A DNA stretch of 64,000 nt from UBA8437 sp964646205 (GTDB lineage: Bacteria; Planctomycetota; Planctomycetia; Planctomycetales; Planctomycetaceae): the NCBI GenBank assembly GCA_964646205.1, contig CAZYAZ010000004.1:1-64000 (forward strand). Direction: 5' to 3'. The translations under genes and the position numbers were made by a program. Positions 1 to 8,945 of this stretch are shown here, in pieces. Numbering within the stretch: the first letter of the stretch is position 1; every line of letters begins with the position of its first letter. The notes under the pieces are model-generated. The model was not told the origin of the DNA and did not search any database. It was given only the letters and a program-made list of their open reading frames with translations.

Positions 1-429
1 ATCCCTTTTGGTGGCCTGCACGGCGACGCCGATTTTTTGTTGTGTGTAGAGCGTCGTGCCATCACAGACCTGCACCAGTGCGCCCTTGGTGCGGCCGACC
101 TCGAGAGCGAACTCGAGCCGCAACTTGTTCCCTTGTCCCTGCATGTACTTGCCAGTGGCTCGGAATTTTTTGCCTCGCACCACCACGGTCTCGACAATTT
201 CTGCCTGGAAGGGAATCAGCCCCTTGAGTTTCCCACGGGCCTCGCGAAGCGCATCGGCCGGACGTTGCCGCCGGGTGGTCTTGCTGGACTTTTTGGCCGG
301 CTCGGTTTTCTTGACGGCTTTTTTCTTGTCCTGTGCCAGCAGGCCATTGGGGGCAAGAATCAGCGTGCCGGTGACCACCAGGGCCAGCAGGACCGGTCGG
401 CAGTGTCGGGAAATCAGGTGATTGGGCAT
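1..429 (-). CDS. Secreted protein, LolA-like pattern (3' end outside window)
   Basis: The reading frame is open from ATG at 427-429 (minus strand) to the window edge, giving 143 codons with no stop, so the C-terminus is missing. The N-terminus MPNHLISRHCRPVLLALVVT is a signal peptide, with a probable cleavage site after NGLLAQ, followed by a Lys-rich linker. The mature part (from about residue 55) alternates beta-strand-like segments such as PFQAEIVETVVVRGKKFRAT and KLRLEFALEV, and ends near a DGTTLYTQQK segment. That arrangement recalls LolA/outer-membrane-lipoprotein-sorting folds, where a strand pair precedes a 'DGxxLW/Y' turn. The resemblance is pattern-based only. Function is not established; export is well supported. 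Confidence 0.6.
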   Translation of the reverse strand, partial: MPNHLISRHCRPVLLALVVTGTLILAPNGLLAQDKKKAVKKTEPAKKSSKTTRRQRPADALREARGKLKGLIPFQAEIVETVVVRGKKFRATGKYMQGQGNKLRLEFALEVGRTKGALVQVCDGTTLYTQQKIGVAVQATKRD

Positions 430-688
430 GCGAGTTGTCTCGTTGTGCCGATTAGAGAATCTGGGTGGCATCTTCATGTTGTCCGGAAAATACGGAAATT
501 GCCAAAGATCCGGACCACAAACTGTCGAAACCACAGGTGGAGTCTGGTCGTCAACTGCGATCGAGATTCTTGTGGGATGTTGGACCGAGTGATTGAGGCG
601 ACCGGGTGACCAAATCGGTTCTGGACCATTCTAGGGACAACCTGTCGGACCCGTCGATGGGAATCGAGAGAGTCAAGAGGACTCTGCA

Positions 689-1864
689 ATGAAATACTAC
701 TTCCTGGCACTGGGTACATTTCTGGTCGTTTGCGTGGGTTGCCACGTGGACGGTCGTAGTTTTGGCGACAGCGGTGATCTTCACGCTCCGCCGGCTCACG
801 CATTGCAACGGCCCGGGCCGATGGTCGATGGGCCGGGGCCGGGCGTGTTGCCGATGATGCAACCGGGAGGGACAAACCGTTCGTTTTCCACCCGTCGGAC
901 TCAACTCCGTTTCATCCGTCCGGTGGGGATGAAGATGGGCTGGAAGGTAGGACCTGCCTACGCCGACAACCAGCGAGTGACACCCACGACATACGACTTT
1001 GTCCAGGGTGCCACGTACCGGTTGAAGTTGACCGAGATTGCGGGTCGGGAGGGCATGACGCTCTATCCGACGATGCAGGTCTATCCGGCCCACGCCAACA
1101 CGGATGCTTACCTGGCTCACAACAGTGTCCCGCTGGAATTGACCGACGAGGACCTGGACCAGATTGAAAGCAACAACTTTGTGACCAAGGTGATCTATCT
1201 GCCGGATCCTCAGCACCAGGAACTGGCGGTGGCGGGCGTCGAGATGTTGGTCTCCACACGCCTGGATCCGGGTGTCGACCCGGTGTCCGAGGCCGATCGC
1301 CGCGGTACGATCATGGTGGTGTTGCGAGTTGGCAACATGGATCTGGAGACGGCCAACAGCGGCCCCGCTCCGGCCGGTGGTGCGGCGATGCTCGGACCCG
1401 GTGGAATCCAGCCGGTGGCCTTCCAGGCCGTCGTGGGACCCGATGGGGCCAAGGGACAATTCGTTCCTCCGACACCGATTGCGATCATGGACCAGGGAAT
1501 GCCCGGCATCCCCGGACCAATGTTGATGGGTCGTCCAGCTGGCCCCGGTATGCCCGGGATCAACCCGGTCGCCGGTACCGGTGGCACCCCCCAGTGGGGG
1601 ATGCCAATGACCTCGACTCCGATCGGTCTGCCTGGTCCGGCTCACCTGCCCCTGGGCGGTCCGGCTGGGTTGCAGAGCTACACGATCAAGAACAACACGC
1701 CTGTCGAGCGGCATGATCCTGTGAAGGATTTTCGGGTGGTGGTCAAACACGAACCGGGCATTCGGATGCCCAAACCAGTCTCGGAAGTGATTTACACCGA
1801 GAAGCACCCGACCTTTGCACCGGGGACGCTGAGTCGGCCGGCGTGGTCGAATCCTGGACAGTAG
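689..1864 (+). CDS. Lipoprotein of unknown function, first gene of DUF11 operon
   Basis: 391 aa. The start is supported by AAGAGGA 7 nt upstream. The N-terminus has a lipoprotein signal with lipobox VCVGC (Cys at about 18), so it is probably anchored to a membrane. The core (about residues 75-220) contains ATYRLKLTEI, LYPTMQVYP and VPLELTDEDL, and these are matched by the same segments in the next gene (ATYRVQISDM, IYPTIEM, VPVELTGEDI). The two are therefore paralogues sharing a beta-rich domain. Residues 235-350 are Gly/Pro/Met-rich and of low complexity. The gene is 115 nt upstream of its paralogue and on the same strand as the DUF11 lipoprotein, which suggests one envelope unit. No catalytic motif is visible. 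I do not recognise a named family. Confidence 0.8.
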   Translation: MKYYFLALGTFLVVCVGCHVDGRSFGDSGDLHAPPAHALQRPGPMVDGPGPGVLPMMQPGGTNRSFSTRRTQLRFIRPVGMKMGWKVGPAYADNQRVTPTTYDFVQGATYRLKLTEIAGREGMTLYPTMQVYPAHANTDAYLAHNSVPLELTDEDLDQIESNNFVTKVIYLPDPQHQELAVAGVEMLVSTRLDPGVDPVSEADRRGTIMVVLRVGNMDLETANSGPAPAGGAAMLGPGGIQPVAFQAVVGPDGAKGQFVPPTPIAIMDQGMPGIPGPMLMGRPAGPGMPGINPVAGTGGTPQWGMPMTSTPIGLPGPAHLPLGGPAGLQSYTIKNNTPVERHDPVKDFRVVVKHEPGIRMPKPVSEVIYTEKHPTFAPGTLSRPAWSNPGQ

Positions 1865-1979
1865 TGCGGCTGACGGGGGGCGACCAAGTGTGGAGTGACG
1901 GGTCGCTCTCCAAGAGAGCCAGGGCACGTCTCTCCTGGATATTCCATTTCGCACCCCAGCATCTGTGACTTCACCAGCC

Positions 1980-2843
1980 ATGTTCCAGGGCTTATTGCCG
2001 ACAGTTGTGACGGTCCCGGCCATGACGGCGGTGTTGTTGCTGTCGTTGACGTCTCCGGCATCTGCCCAGTCACCGTTGAGCCAGGATGTTTTTCAGCCGC
2101 TCAACGCCCGGATGACTCCGGGCATGGTTGGACGCTTGTCGGCCCAGGCGGGCCGATCCGGACCATCTCGCGGTCCGTACTTCCAGCCGGTGGAGGTGCG
2201 ACTGGTCAACACCGGCCCGAGTGGCGGTGGACGGGTGACGTGGTTCGCCGCCGGGCGGGGTGCCAACGGTGCGGTCACAGCCGCGGCGCCGCACACCGCC
2301 GGGTTGTTGGTTGGAGCCACCTACCGGGTGCAGATCAGCGACATGCCCGAGTTTCCGGGCGTGAAGATCTACCCGACGATCGAAATGATCGATCGGCTTC
2401 ATCCTCCCACCGAACGTCGCTACGAATTCCCGGTGCCCGTCGAGTTGACCGGCGAAGACATCCGGCTGGCACTCGGTGGCCACCTGGTGACCCGCGTGGT
2501 GTTTCTTGAGGAACCTCGACTCTCGGCCGGCAACGAACAGACTCGACCGATGATGGTGCGGGACCTCGACCCTCGGGCCAATGCCCTGGCCGAGGCGGAC
2601 CGTTCGGGACGTCCGATGGCAATCCTGAGACTGGGCAGCCGGTCGGCGCCGTCGGGACAGTCGCACGAGTTTTTTCACATGGGGCGCACCCGGCAACCGA
2701 TAGAACTCTCCCGGTCGGACAGGCCGACGGGCGGCGTGTCACGGTTTCGTAGGTCACTGCAGGTGCCCAGGCGTGTTGAGGGTTCGGTTCGCATTCGGTC
2801 GACCGGGGTCCCGACACTCCAGGTGGCGGGAGGCGTCCGGTGA
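1980..2843 (+). CDS. Secreted paralogue of the preceding lipoprotein
   Basis: About 287 aa from ATG 1980; a GTG at 1965 would add five residues, and neither has a clear ribosome site. The N-terminus MFQGLLPTVVTVPAMTAVLL ending TSPASAQ is a classical signal peptide with an AxA-type cleavage site and no lipobox. The central domain (about residues 85-215) aligns by eye with the upstream protein through ATYRVQ, IYPTIEM, VPVELTGEDI, HLVTRVVFLEEP and a closing LDPxxxxxxEADRxG segment. The C-terminal 60 residues are basic. The stop overlaps the GTG start of the next gene (GTGA), indicating translational coupling with the DUF11 lipoprotein. Function is unknown; a surface or periplasmic structural role is an inference. 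Confidence 0.75.
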   Translation: MFQGLLPTVVTVPAMTAVLLLSLTSPASAQSPLSQDVFQPLNARMTPGMVGRLSAQAGRSGPSRGPYFQPVEVRLVNTGPSGGGRVTWFAAGRGANGAVTAAAPHTAGLLVGATYRVQISDMPEFPGVKIYPTIEMIDRLHPPTERRYEFPVPVELTGEDIRLALGGHLVTRVVFLEEPRLSAGNEQTRPMMVRDLDPRANALAEADRSGRPMAILRLGSRSAPSGQSHEFFHMGRTRQPIELSRSDRPTGGVSRFRRSLQVPRRVEGSVRIRSTGVPTLQVAGGVR

Positions 2844-4105
2844 GCCATCCCCGGCGAAAATCGATTCGAAACAGGTGGCTGTGCTGGGAGCAGGCCTGTG
2901 TCCTGCCCGGTTTGTGTCTGGTGCTGATCTCGGCCGGATGTTCTGCGGTTCCGGCTCCTCGCCTGGAGCCGAGGCCGTCGATCCAACTGGTGGAACAGGC
3001 CGAGGCGGTGACTGACTCGGGGACAATTCGGTTGACCGGATTTCCCCGGGTGTCGGAGTCGAAGATTCAGCCGGTGGTGCATCTCCCGGCGATGCCGCGT
3101 CAGAAACAGGTTGAGGCCGATGGTCCTGGAGGTCCGGACCCTTTGGTGGTGGAACAGTTCCCCGACGAATTCGTGATTGACGGTGGCGACCGTGGCGACC
3201 CGGTGCATTACCAGTCGTTTCTGCGGTACGGGGTGGAAACCGAGGACACGATTGCCGAGTACACCGATGACGAGGGGGCCAGCCACGTTTTGCCAAGCAA
3301 TCGGGTGGCTGTCTACGCACCCAGATTTGCCGCGGTGCGGACCGTCCAGTTGCCGGTCGAGGGTTTCGGCGTTGAACGAATGGCGTCGGCTCATCGGTTG
3401 GCTCGCGAGGTGCGGTTGACGACCCGCGAGGGTGTACGCCAGCACAATCAGCAGACCGGAGCGGTTGACGCGAGGGTGCGATCCCGGGCCAGCGGATTGC
3501 TGGGAGAGTCGACGACAGCGGGAGTGTCGCGGCTGATGCGGTCTGGCGAACATGTCAAGCTGATCAACGTGTTTGGCGACACCGGTCGTGTGGTGGGCGG
3601 ACGAATGGAACAGGCCGACGTGGCCCGGCTGGCCAAGTCGCTGGAGAATGCCGCGGCCTGGGCCGGGGACGAGTCGCCACGTGCCACCGCCTCGACCGCC
3701 ACCGGACAATCGATCCAGTCGGTGCCGTGGGTGGGTTCTTACACCGGCGTGGAAGTCGAGCACAAGGAAATCGGCCAGTTGAAGATCGTCAAGTTGGCCG
3801 ACCGCAAGGCGGCCCGATCCGACGACGTGATCACGTTCACCTTGAGGTTTGACAATGTTGGTGAACGGCCGTTGACGAAAGTGCGTATCGTCGACAACCT
3901 CTCGCCCCGCCTGGCTTATATCGATGACAGTGCCACGCTGGGCTTTACCGACGAGGACGAGAAGACACCGCCGGAGAAATCTCGCGGAGGACGGATCACC
4001 GTCGATGACAACGAGCAGGGCAGTCGTGTGCTGGTCTTCGAGTTGGATGAGCCGCTGCCCGGTGGCGTCGGAGGCGTGATCACCTTCAAGGCCCGCGTGC
4101 GGTAG
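2840..4105 (+). CDS. DUF11-repeat lipoprotein
   Basis: 421 aa from a GTG that overlaps the upstream stop by 4 nt. An N-terminal signal with lipobox ISAGC makes it a probable lipoprotein. Residues about 310-421 form a DUF11-type beta-sandwich ('conserved repeat domain'): TFTLRFDNVGERPLTKVRIV followed by DNLSPRLAYIDDSA and a closing GGVITFKARVR strand. DUF11 domains are Ig-like and common in planctomycete surface proteins, often in many copies; only one is seen here. The middle (about 150-290) is Arg/Val-rich without a recognised domain. As the last gene of a three-gene unit, it probably acts at the envelope with the two paralogues upstream. Confidence 0.8.
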   Translation: MSHPRRKSIRNRWLCWEQACVLPGLCLVLISAGCSAVPAPRLEPRPSIQLVEQAEAVTDSGTIRLTGFPRVSESKIQPVVHLPAMPRQKQVEADGPGGPDPLVVEQFPDEFVIDGGDRGDPVHYQSFLRYGVETEDTIAEYTDDEGASHVLPSNRVAVYAPRFAAVRTVQLPVEGFGVERMASAHRLAREVRLTTREGVRQHNQQTGAVDARVRSRASGLLGESTTAGVSRLMRSGEHVKLINVFGDTGRVVGGRMEQADVARLAKSLENAAAWAGDESPRATASTATGQSIQSVPWVGSYTGVEVEHKEIGQLKIVKLADRKAARSDDVITFTLRFDNVGERPLTKVRIVDNLSPRLAYIDDSATLGFTDEDEKTPPEKSRGGRITVDDNEQGSRVLVFELDEPLPGGVGGVITFKARVR

Positions 4106-4155
4106 ATCTGACGGCGGGCTTGCCTTCCTCGTCGGATTAGCCTGCAATCGGCGGC

Positions 4156-5280
4156 ATGTTCCAGGTTTGTGACGCCGCATCGACCGGACTGGACCCACAT
4201 CGCTGGGACCGGGTGCGTGAATTGGCCCAGGAGCTTTGCGAATCCGGAGCGGTCCCCTCGATCGGAATTTTCCTGGCGCGGGGCGATCGGACCACCGGCA
4301 CGATGTTGTTCGGTCGGCAACACCTGGATGACCCTCATCGGACCATCCGCGATGACGCCATTTTTCTGATCGCGTCGATCACCAAGCCGATCGTGGCGAT
4401 GTCGGCGATGATCCTTGTCGAGAATGGCGAGGTGAGGCTGGACGATCGTGTGAGCCGGTATCTCCCGGAGTTCGGCAACAGCGGAAAAAACGGAATCCGT
4501 ATTCGTCACCTGTTGACTCACACCTCGGGGCTGCCCGACATGCTGCCGCAGAACCGCGAGTTGCGTGAGGCGGGGGCTGGGCTGGAGGAGTTTGTGGCAG
4601 GCAGTTGCGCGGTCGAGCCTGATTTCAAGCCGGGCCGCGGCGTGCAGTACCAGAGCATGGGGTTTGCAATACTGGGTGAGTTGATCTCGAGAGTGACCGG
4701 GCAACGGTGTGCCGATTGGCTCCGGTCCCGGGTGCTGGCTCCGCTGGAACTCGAGTCGACTCGGCTGGGTGCTCCCGACGAGTGGTTCGAGGGAGACCGG
4801 CCGATGGTGGACCGGATTGTGGAAATCCGGACTCCGGCCGAACAGGAAGGGGTCGACTGGAACTGGAATCGACGCTACTGGCGGCAGTTGGGAGCACCGT
4901 GGGGAGGGCTGTTGACCACGCCTCGCGAGTTGGCGGTGATCGGTCGCATGATGCTCGAACGCGGTGGTGGAGTGATTTCGCCGGCGTCGGTCGCGGCGGC
5001 GACGCGGAACCAGTTGGCGGCCATGAAGGACGTGCCCGAATCGGACCGTCGGTGCAAACCGTGGGGACTGGGATGGCGGTTGAATTGGCCGGCGACGAGC
5101 GCGAATTTTGGCGACCTGCTCGGTCCGGCGACTTACGGTCACTGGGGAGCCACCGGGACCCTGATGTGGATTGATCCCGAGCGGGACGCCGTGTGCGTGA
5201 TCCTGACGACCGAGCCGCAGGAGCCACACGGTCGTGAAATCGCGAGGTTGTCCAACGCGATCGCGGCGTCGCTGGTGTGA
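4156..5280 (+). CDS. Serine hydrolase, beta-lactamase/class C fold
   Basis: 374 aa, the usual length for the beta-lactamase-related (Pfam Beta-lactamase) family. The nucleophile motif SxxK is SITK (about residue 75, in FLIASITKPIV). DDRVSRYLPEF and the HLLTHTSGL block follow, both characteristic of the family. The second motif, usually YxN, appears as YQSMG in GVQYQSMGFAILGELIS. The third, HxG, is HWGATGT near residue 335. No signal peptide is evident, so a cytoplasmic esterase or peptidase is likelier than a resistance enzyme. Members hydrolyse esters, D-amino peptides or beta-lactams, and substrate cannot be read from sequence. It starts 50 nt after the DUF11 operon and is followed by tRNA-Leu. 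Confidence 0.88.
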   Translation: MFQVCDAASTGLDPHRWDRVRELAQELCESGAVPSIGIFLARGDRTTGTMLFGRQHLDDPHRTIRDDAIFLIASITKPIVAMSAMILVENGEVRLDDRVSRYLPEFGNSGKNGIRIRHLLTHTSGLPDMLPQNRELREAGAGLEEFVAGSCAVEPDFKPGRGVQYQSMGFAILGELISRVTGQRCADWLRSRVLAPLELESTRLGAPDEWFEGDRPMVDRIVEIRTPAEQEGVDWNWNRRYWRQLGAPWGGLLTTPRELAVIGRMMLERGGGVISPASVAAATRNQLAAMKDVPESDRRCKPWGLGWRLNWPATSANFGDLLGPATYGHWGATGTLMWIDPERDAVCVILTTEPQEPHGREIARLSNAIAASLV

Positions 5281-5304
5281 GTCGCCCTGCAGGCAGCGGC
5301 CTTC

Positions 5305-5332
5305 TTGAAGGCTCAGCCGCCGGTGCTATACT
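5305..5332 (+). promoter_or_regulatory. Sigma-70-type promoter for tRNA-Leu
   Basis: TTGAAG (5305-5310) and TATACT (5327-5332) are separated by 16 nt and lie 22 nt before the mature tRNA 5' end. Both hexamers match the consensus at four or more positions. This is the clearest promoter seen in the window. Confidence 0.6.
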
Positions 5333-5354
5333 GACCATCGCCAATCGGTTTTCT

Positions 5355-5440
5355 GCGCAAGTGGCGGAATTGGCAGACGCGCCAGGTTGAGGGCCTGGTG
5401 GGCCTTACGGCCCGTGGAGGTTCGAGTCCTCTCTTGCGCA
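5355..5440 (+). tRNA. tRNA-Leu (anticodon GAG)
   Basis: The 86-nt cloverleaf has acceptor GCGCAAG (5355-5361) pairing with CTTGCGC (5433-5439) and discriminator A at 5440. The anticodon stem CCAGG/CCTGG encloses the loop TTGAGGG with anticodon GAG at 5389-5391, reading CUC and CUU. The long variable arm GGGCC-TTAC-GGCCC identifies a class II tRNA, and TTCGAGT forms the T loop. CCA is not encoded, so it must be added enzymatically. Confidence 0.97.
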
Positions 5441-5460
5441 CTTTGATTGACCAGGCGAAC

Positions 5461-5497
5461 AGGACCCCCGGGCTGGCCAAAGCCGCACGGGGGTCTT
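5461..5497. terminator. Hairpin between tRNA-Leu and convergent sulfatase
   Basis: GACCCCCG (5463-5470) pairs with CGGGGGTC (5488-5495) around a 17-nt loop, extendable by two weaker pairs. It sits between two converging units and could end either transcript. There is only a short T tract (TCTTGT) on the plus side, so termination strength is uncertain. Confidence 0.5.
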
Positions 5498-5504
5498 GTC
5501 GTAA

Positions 5505-6986
5505 TCAGTCGTCGGCAAGTTGGTATGGATCGCCCAGCCGCCGCATTTCCTGCCTCAGCAGTGTCTCGAGTTCTTTCCGCTGGGAGGCGTACCTGGGATC
5601 GTCGGCCAGGTTGACTTGATCGGCCCCGGGCGTGTGTTTGAGCAGGCTGGCCACGCTGGGAGCCTTGTGTTCGACCAGGAATTCTCGTGGATTCTTCTTC
5701 AGGTCAAAGAGTTGGGTGCGACGGACCGTGCCGTCCAGGACGTCGTACTTGATCAGCTTGAATCGTCCCGTCTTGATGGCACGCATGCCCGGCTTGGTGC
5801 CGCCGGTGTAGACGCCATACAGCGTGTTGCGGATCGCCTGTTGTTTTCCGTAGAGCACGTCCTTGAAACTCCGGCCCTCCACCGACTTGGGTGGCGTGAT
5901 GTCGGCCAGGTCACAGAAGGTTCGCAGGATGTCCAGCAGGTAGATGTAACCGGAGGCTCGGGTGCCGGGCTTGATGCCGGGCCCGGTGACGATGAATGGG
6001 ACCCTCCAGGTGTGCTCGTAGAGATTTTGCTTGCCCGTCAAGCCGTGTCGTCCAACCGCGATTCCATGGTCGGAGGTGAAGACGACGTACGTGTTTTTCA
6101 TTTCACCGGACGCCTCGAGTTGTTTGAGCACCCGTCCGACCTGGTTGTCGATGTTCTCGATGCAGGCGTACTCGCGTCCCAGTTCGTTGCGGATGGTGGC
6201 CGGGTCGCGGCGTTTCAACACACCCTGGACCCGCACCTCGTCTCGAAGGTTGGGGTGCCCGTGGGGAAACGGGTGAGCCGGCAGGTAGTTGCTGGGCAAC
6301 GGTGGTGACTTGGGATTGACCGTCTGTCCGGGACCGGAGTTGCTGGCTCCGTATTTCCGGGCCAGTTCTTCCGGTGCGTTCCTGGGATCGTGAGGATGCG
6401 AGAATCCCATGTAGATCAAAAAGGGGGCGGTGGAGCCGGACTGTTTGCGGCTGGCGAGGTACTCGACAACACGGTCCCCGTGCCAGTGGCTGCCGGTTTG
6501 TTTGTTGGCACCTCGACGGGTGGCCTCGTGGTGTTCGGTGAACAACTGGTTGGCTTCGCGAAAGCTGTTGCCTCGCTTGCACGTCCGGAACGTGGCGTAG
6601 CCGGCACGATTGAATATCGCCGGCAGGCTGTTCCGGGCCGCCTGTTTCCGCGAGGCCGGGGTGTGCGTCAGTCCCGGGCCGCGGGCGCCGGGAATTCGCC
6701 AGACGGTTCGGCCTGTCATGATCATCGTTCGTGACGCCGTGCAGACGGCGCCGGACCAGGCACCCATGTGGTGCGCGTCATCCAGCACGATTCCACGACG
6801 GGCGAGTCGGTCGATGTGCGGTGTCTGGCAGATGGTGTTGCCGTAGCAGGAGAGAGTCTCCGGCGATTGGTCATCGGTGAGGATGAACAGGAAGTTGGGC
6901 CGTTTGGCTGCCAGGGCGGGCGAGGAGAGGGTCAGGACAAGTGACGTGATGACCAGCAGAAGCGTCCGGATGAATCGGGAACACAT
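5505..6986 (-). CDS. Type I sulfatase
   Basis: 493 aa from the ATG at 6984-6986, which begins a good signal peptide (MCSRFIRTLLLVITSLVL, cleavage near SPALAA); an in-frame ATG 129 nt further upstream would add a leader unlike an export signal. The formylglycine motif is C82-T-A-S-R, the CxAxR variant of CxPxR. Metal ligands D38-D39 occur in FILTDDQ, and a later TSDHG supplies further ligands. The enzyme hydrolyses sulfate esters, probably of algal or other polysaccharides, outside the cytoplasm after Cys-to-formylglycine conversion; the converting enzyme is not in the window. It is convergent with tRNA-Leu and divergent from map. Confidence 0.93.
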   Translation of the reverse strand: MCSRFIRTLLLVITSLVLTLSSPALAAKRPNFLFILTDDQSPETLSCYGNTICQTPHIDRLARRGIVLDDAHHMGAWSGAVCTASRTMIMTGRTVWRIPGARGPGLTHTPASRKQAARNSLPAIFNRAGYATFRTCKRGNSFREANQLFTEHHEATRRGANKQTGSHWHGDRVVEYLASRKQSGSTAPFLIYMGFSHPHDPRNAPEELARKYGASNSGPGQTVNPKSPPLPSNYLPAHPFPHGHPNLRDEVRVQGVLKRRDPATIRNELGREYACIENIDNQVGRVLKQLEASGEMKNTYVVFTSDHGIAVGRHGLTGKQNLYEHTWRVPFIVTGPGIKPGTRASGYIYLLDILRTFCDLADITPPKSVEGRSFKDVLYGKQQAIRNTLYGVYTGGTKPGMRAIKTGRFKLIKYDVLDGTVRRTQLFDLKKNPREFLVEHKAPSVASLLKHTPGADQVNLADDPRYASQRKELETLLRQEMRRLGDPYQLADD

Positions 6987-7156
6987 GGGTGGAGCCTTGT
7001 GGAGTGTGTCATGAGTTGAGACCCGCAGCGTGGGATCGAGAATCTCGCATTGGTCCGGCTCCGTCAACCGGCCAGTTGGCGGCGTTTGGAATGAATCGCT
7101 ATTGTTGCCGTTCATCGCGTAACGATTGCCCGGGGCACAGCGGAACTCCCGTCACC

Positions 7157-7963
7157 ATGCGAAGCCGGACCCCATTGTTCAACACGGAAGCGGAACGCGA
7201 AGGCCTGCGACGGGCCTCGCGATTCAATGCGCAGTTGCTGGACCATCTCAGGCCACACGTCGTGGCCGGTGTCACGACGTCCGAGATTGATCGGCTGGCG
7301 TATTCCTACACTCTCGAACATGGACACACCCCGGCCTGTTTGGGCTACCCCGGCGAGGTGGTGCCGTATCCCAAGAGCATCTGTACCAGCGTGAATGACG
7401 TGGTGTGTCACGGCGTCCCCGACGATCGGCCACTGCAATCGGGAGACATCGTCAACGTGGACCTGACGACGATCGTTGACGGGTGGTACGGGGACCAGAG
7501 CGAGATGTTTCTCATTGGCGAGGTCAGCGACGAGGCCCGGCACGTGGTGCAAGTGGCCTTCGACAGTTTGTACCTGGGCATTCGCGCGATCGAGCCGGGT
7601 GGCCCGGTTGATGCCATCAGTCGGGCAATCTACGAGTACGCTCGGGGAGAAGGTTTGGACGTGGTCCGTGAGTACCAGGGGCATGGTATCGGCCGCCGCT
7701 TTCACCAGGATCCGGGGATTCCTCACGTTCCCACTCGGCCACCCAATCGTACGGTGATCCAACCGGGGACGTGTTTCACGATTGAGCCAATGATCAACAC
7801 CGGTACGTGGCACACCAATCGTGTCGAGAGTGACGGGTGGACCGTGCGGACACGCGACGGAGGGCTCTCGGCACAGTGGGAGCACACGTTGTTGATGACC
7901 GAGGATGGGCCGGAGATCCTGACACTGACCGAGGGTGGCCCCAAAGAGGGCCAGCGGATCTAG
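7157..7963 (+). CDS. map: Methionine aminopeptidase type I
   Basis: 268 aa from ATG 7157; upstream in-frame starts give a non-conserved extension. It removes the initiator Met from nascent proteins in the cytoplasm. All five metal ligands of the pita-bread fold are present: D102 and D113 in VDLTTIVDGWYGD, H176 in GHGIGRRFH, E210 in FTIEP and E242 in WEH. H85 in CHGVPDD matches the substrate-binding His. The spacing equals that of the E. coli enzyme (D97, D108, H171, E204, E235). It is not beside ribosomal protein genes or secY, where map often lies, so it may be a second copy. It is divergent from the sulfatase. Confidence 0.95.
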   Translation: MRSRTPLFNTEAEREGLRRASRFNAQLLDHLRPHVVAGVTTSEIDRLAYSYTLEHGHTPACLGYPGEVVPYPKSICTSVNDVVCHGVPDDRPLQSGDIVNVDLTTIVDGWYGDQSEMFLIGEVSDEARHVVQVAFDSLYLGIRAIEPGGPVDAISRAIYEYARGEGLDVVREYQGHGIGRRFHQDPGIPHVPTRPPNRTVIQPGTCFTIEPMINTGTWHTNRVESDGWTVRTRDGGLSAQWEHTLLMTEDGPEILTLTEGGPKEGQRI

Positions 7964-8110
7964 TCGTGTCGACGGTCACACCGCCGGCTGGGGCCGCAAA
8001 CCGATCTTGCCAGGCGGCCGCGGTGCCGAGTAAATAACCGTCGAATGGAGTGTCCCGGATGCGGGGCATCGATCCATTCCTGTCCCGCCCGCATGTGCGC
8101 TAGCCAATAG

Positions 8111-8935
8111 ATGTCCGCTCCGGCTCACGGTCCCGTCTCCGAGACTCAACGGCTTGCCACCCGGATCGATGGTCCGGTGGTCCTGATCGGCGACGTGCAC
8201 GGGCAGGTCGATTTGCTGGACCGATTGATGGATCGGCTGGCGAGGCGGAAAGATTTTCGTGATCGCTGGGTGGTCTTTCTTGGTGACCTGGTTGACCGCG
8301 GACCCGATCCCCGGGGTGCAATCGACCGCGTGCTGGAGTTGATGGCTGCCCATCCACGGACAACCGCTGTTTGTGGGAACCACGACTTGGCGATGGCGGC
8401 TTCGCTGGACCTGGTGCCAACACCTGCGGAGGCCCAGTGGGCCAGTCGCTGGCGACGTGGCTACCAGTGTGAAACGACCTTCGGGTCTTATGGTGTGGCG
8501 ACCGGCGACTTCGACGGGCTTGGGCAAGCCGTACCCGACGATCATGCCAAGTTGCTGTCGACGTTGCCCTGGGTTGTGGAACACCCGCAGGTGATCTGTG
8601 TGCACGCGGGGCTGACTCCCGAGTTGCCCACCGCAACCCAGCTGAAAATATTGCGAGAACGCGACTTCAGTTTGCACCGGCCGGCATGGCTGTGTCGCCA
8701 GGACCTGGGACCGGACGTGTCGCCTCGCGACTGCCGGATTCCAATCGCCTCGGGCCATGTTGCGCGACGACAGGCCCATGTCGGTATGGACCGGATTCTG
8801 CTGGATTGCACCGGCGGGCTGGGGGGCGAGTTGACCGGGTTGTTGTTGCCCGAGTACGAACTGATCACATCTCACCGCGAAGCTCACCCGGTCCGTCGTC
8901 GCCGTTGGTGGCCGTTTGGACGGCGGGTTGCGTAG
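8111..8935 (+). CDS. Calcineurin-like metallophosphatase (PPP type)
   Basis: 274 aa. The three signature blocks of PPP phosphoesterases occur in order: GDVHG (27-31), GDLVDRG (58-64) and GNHD (89-92), with later His residues in VHAGLTPE and SGHVARRQAHVG. These form the binuclear metal centre. Relatives are bacterial serine/threonine phosphatases (PrpA/B type) and diadenosine tetraphosphatases; which applies is not clear. There is no signal peptide, so it is probably cytoplasmic. It stands alone, 147 nt after map, with its stop 10 nt from the stop of the convergent sulfatase. Confidence 0.9.
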   Translation: MSAPAHGPVSETQRLATRIDGPVVLIGDVHGQVDLLDRLMDRLARRKDFRDRWVVFLGDLVDRGPDPRGAIDRVLELMAAHPRTTAVCGNHDLAMAASLDLVPTPAEAQWASRWRRGYQCETTFGSYGVATGDFDGLGQAVPDDHAKLLSTLPWVVEHPQVICVHAGLTPELPTATQLKILRERDFSLHRPAWLCRQDLGPDVSPRDCRIPIASGHVARRQAHVGMDRILLDCTGGLGGELTGLLLPEYELITSHREAHPVRRRRWWPFGRRVA

Positions 8936-8945
8936 TCGATCGAGA

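Noticed and set aside
551..2023. 490-codon open frame on the minus strand
   Set aside because: It lies opposite the lipoprotein gene, has no signature motifs, and its start has no ribosome site. Long antisense frames are common in GC-rich DNA.
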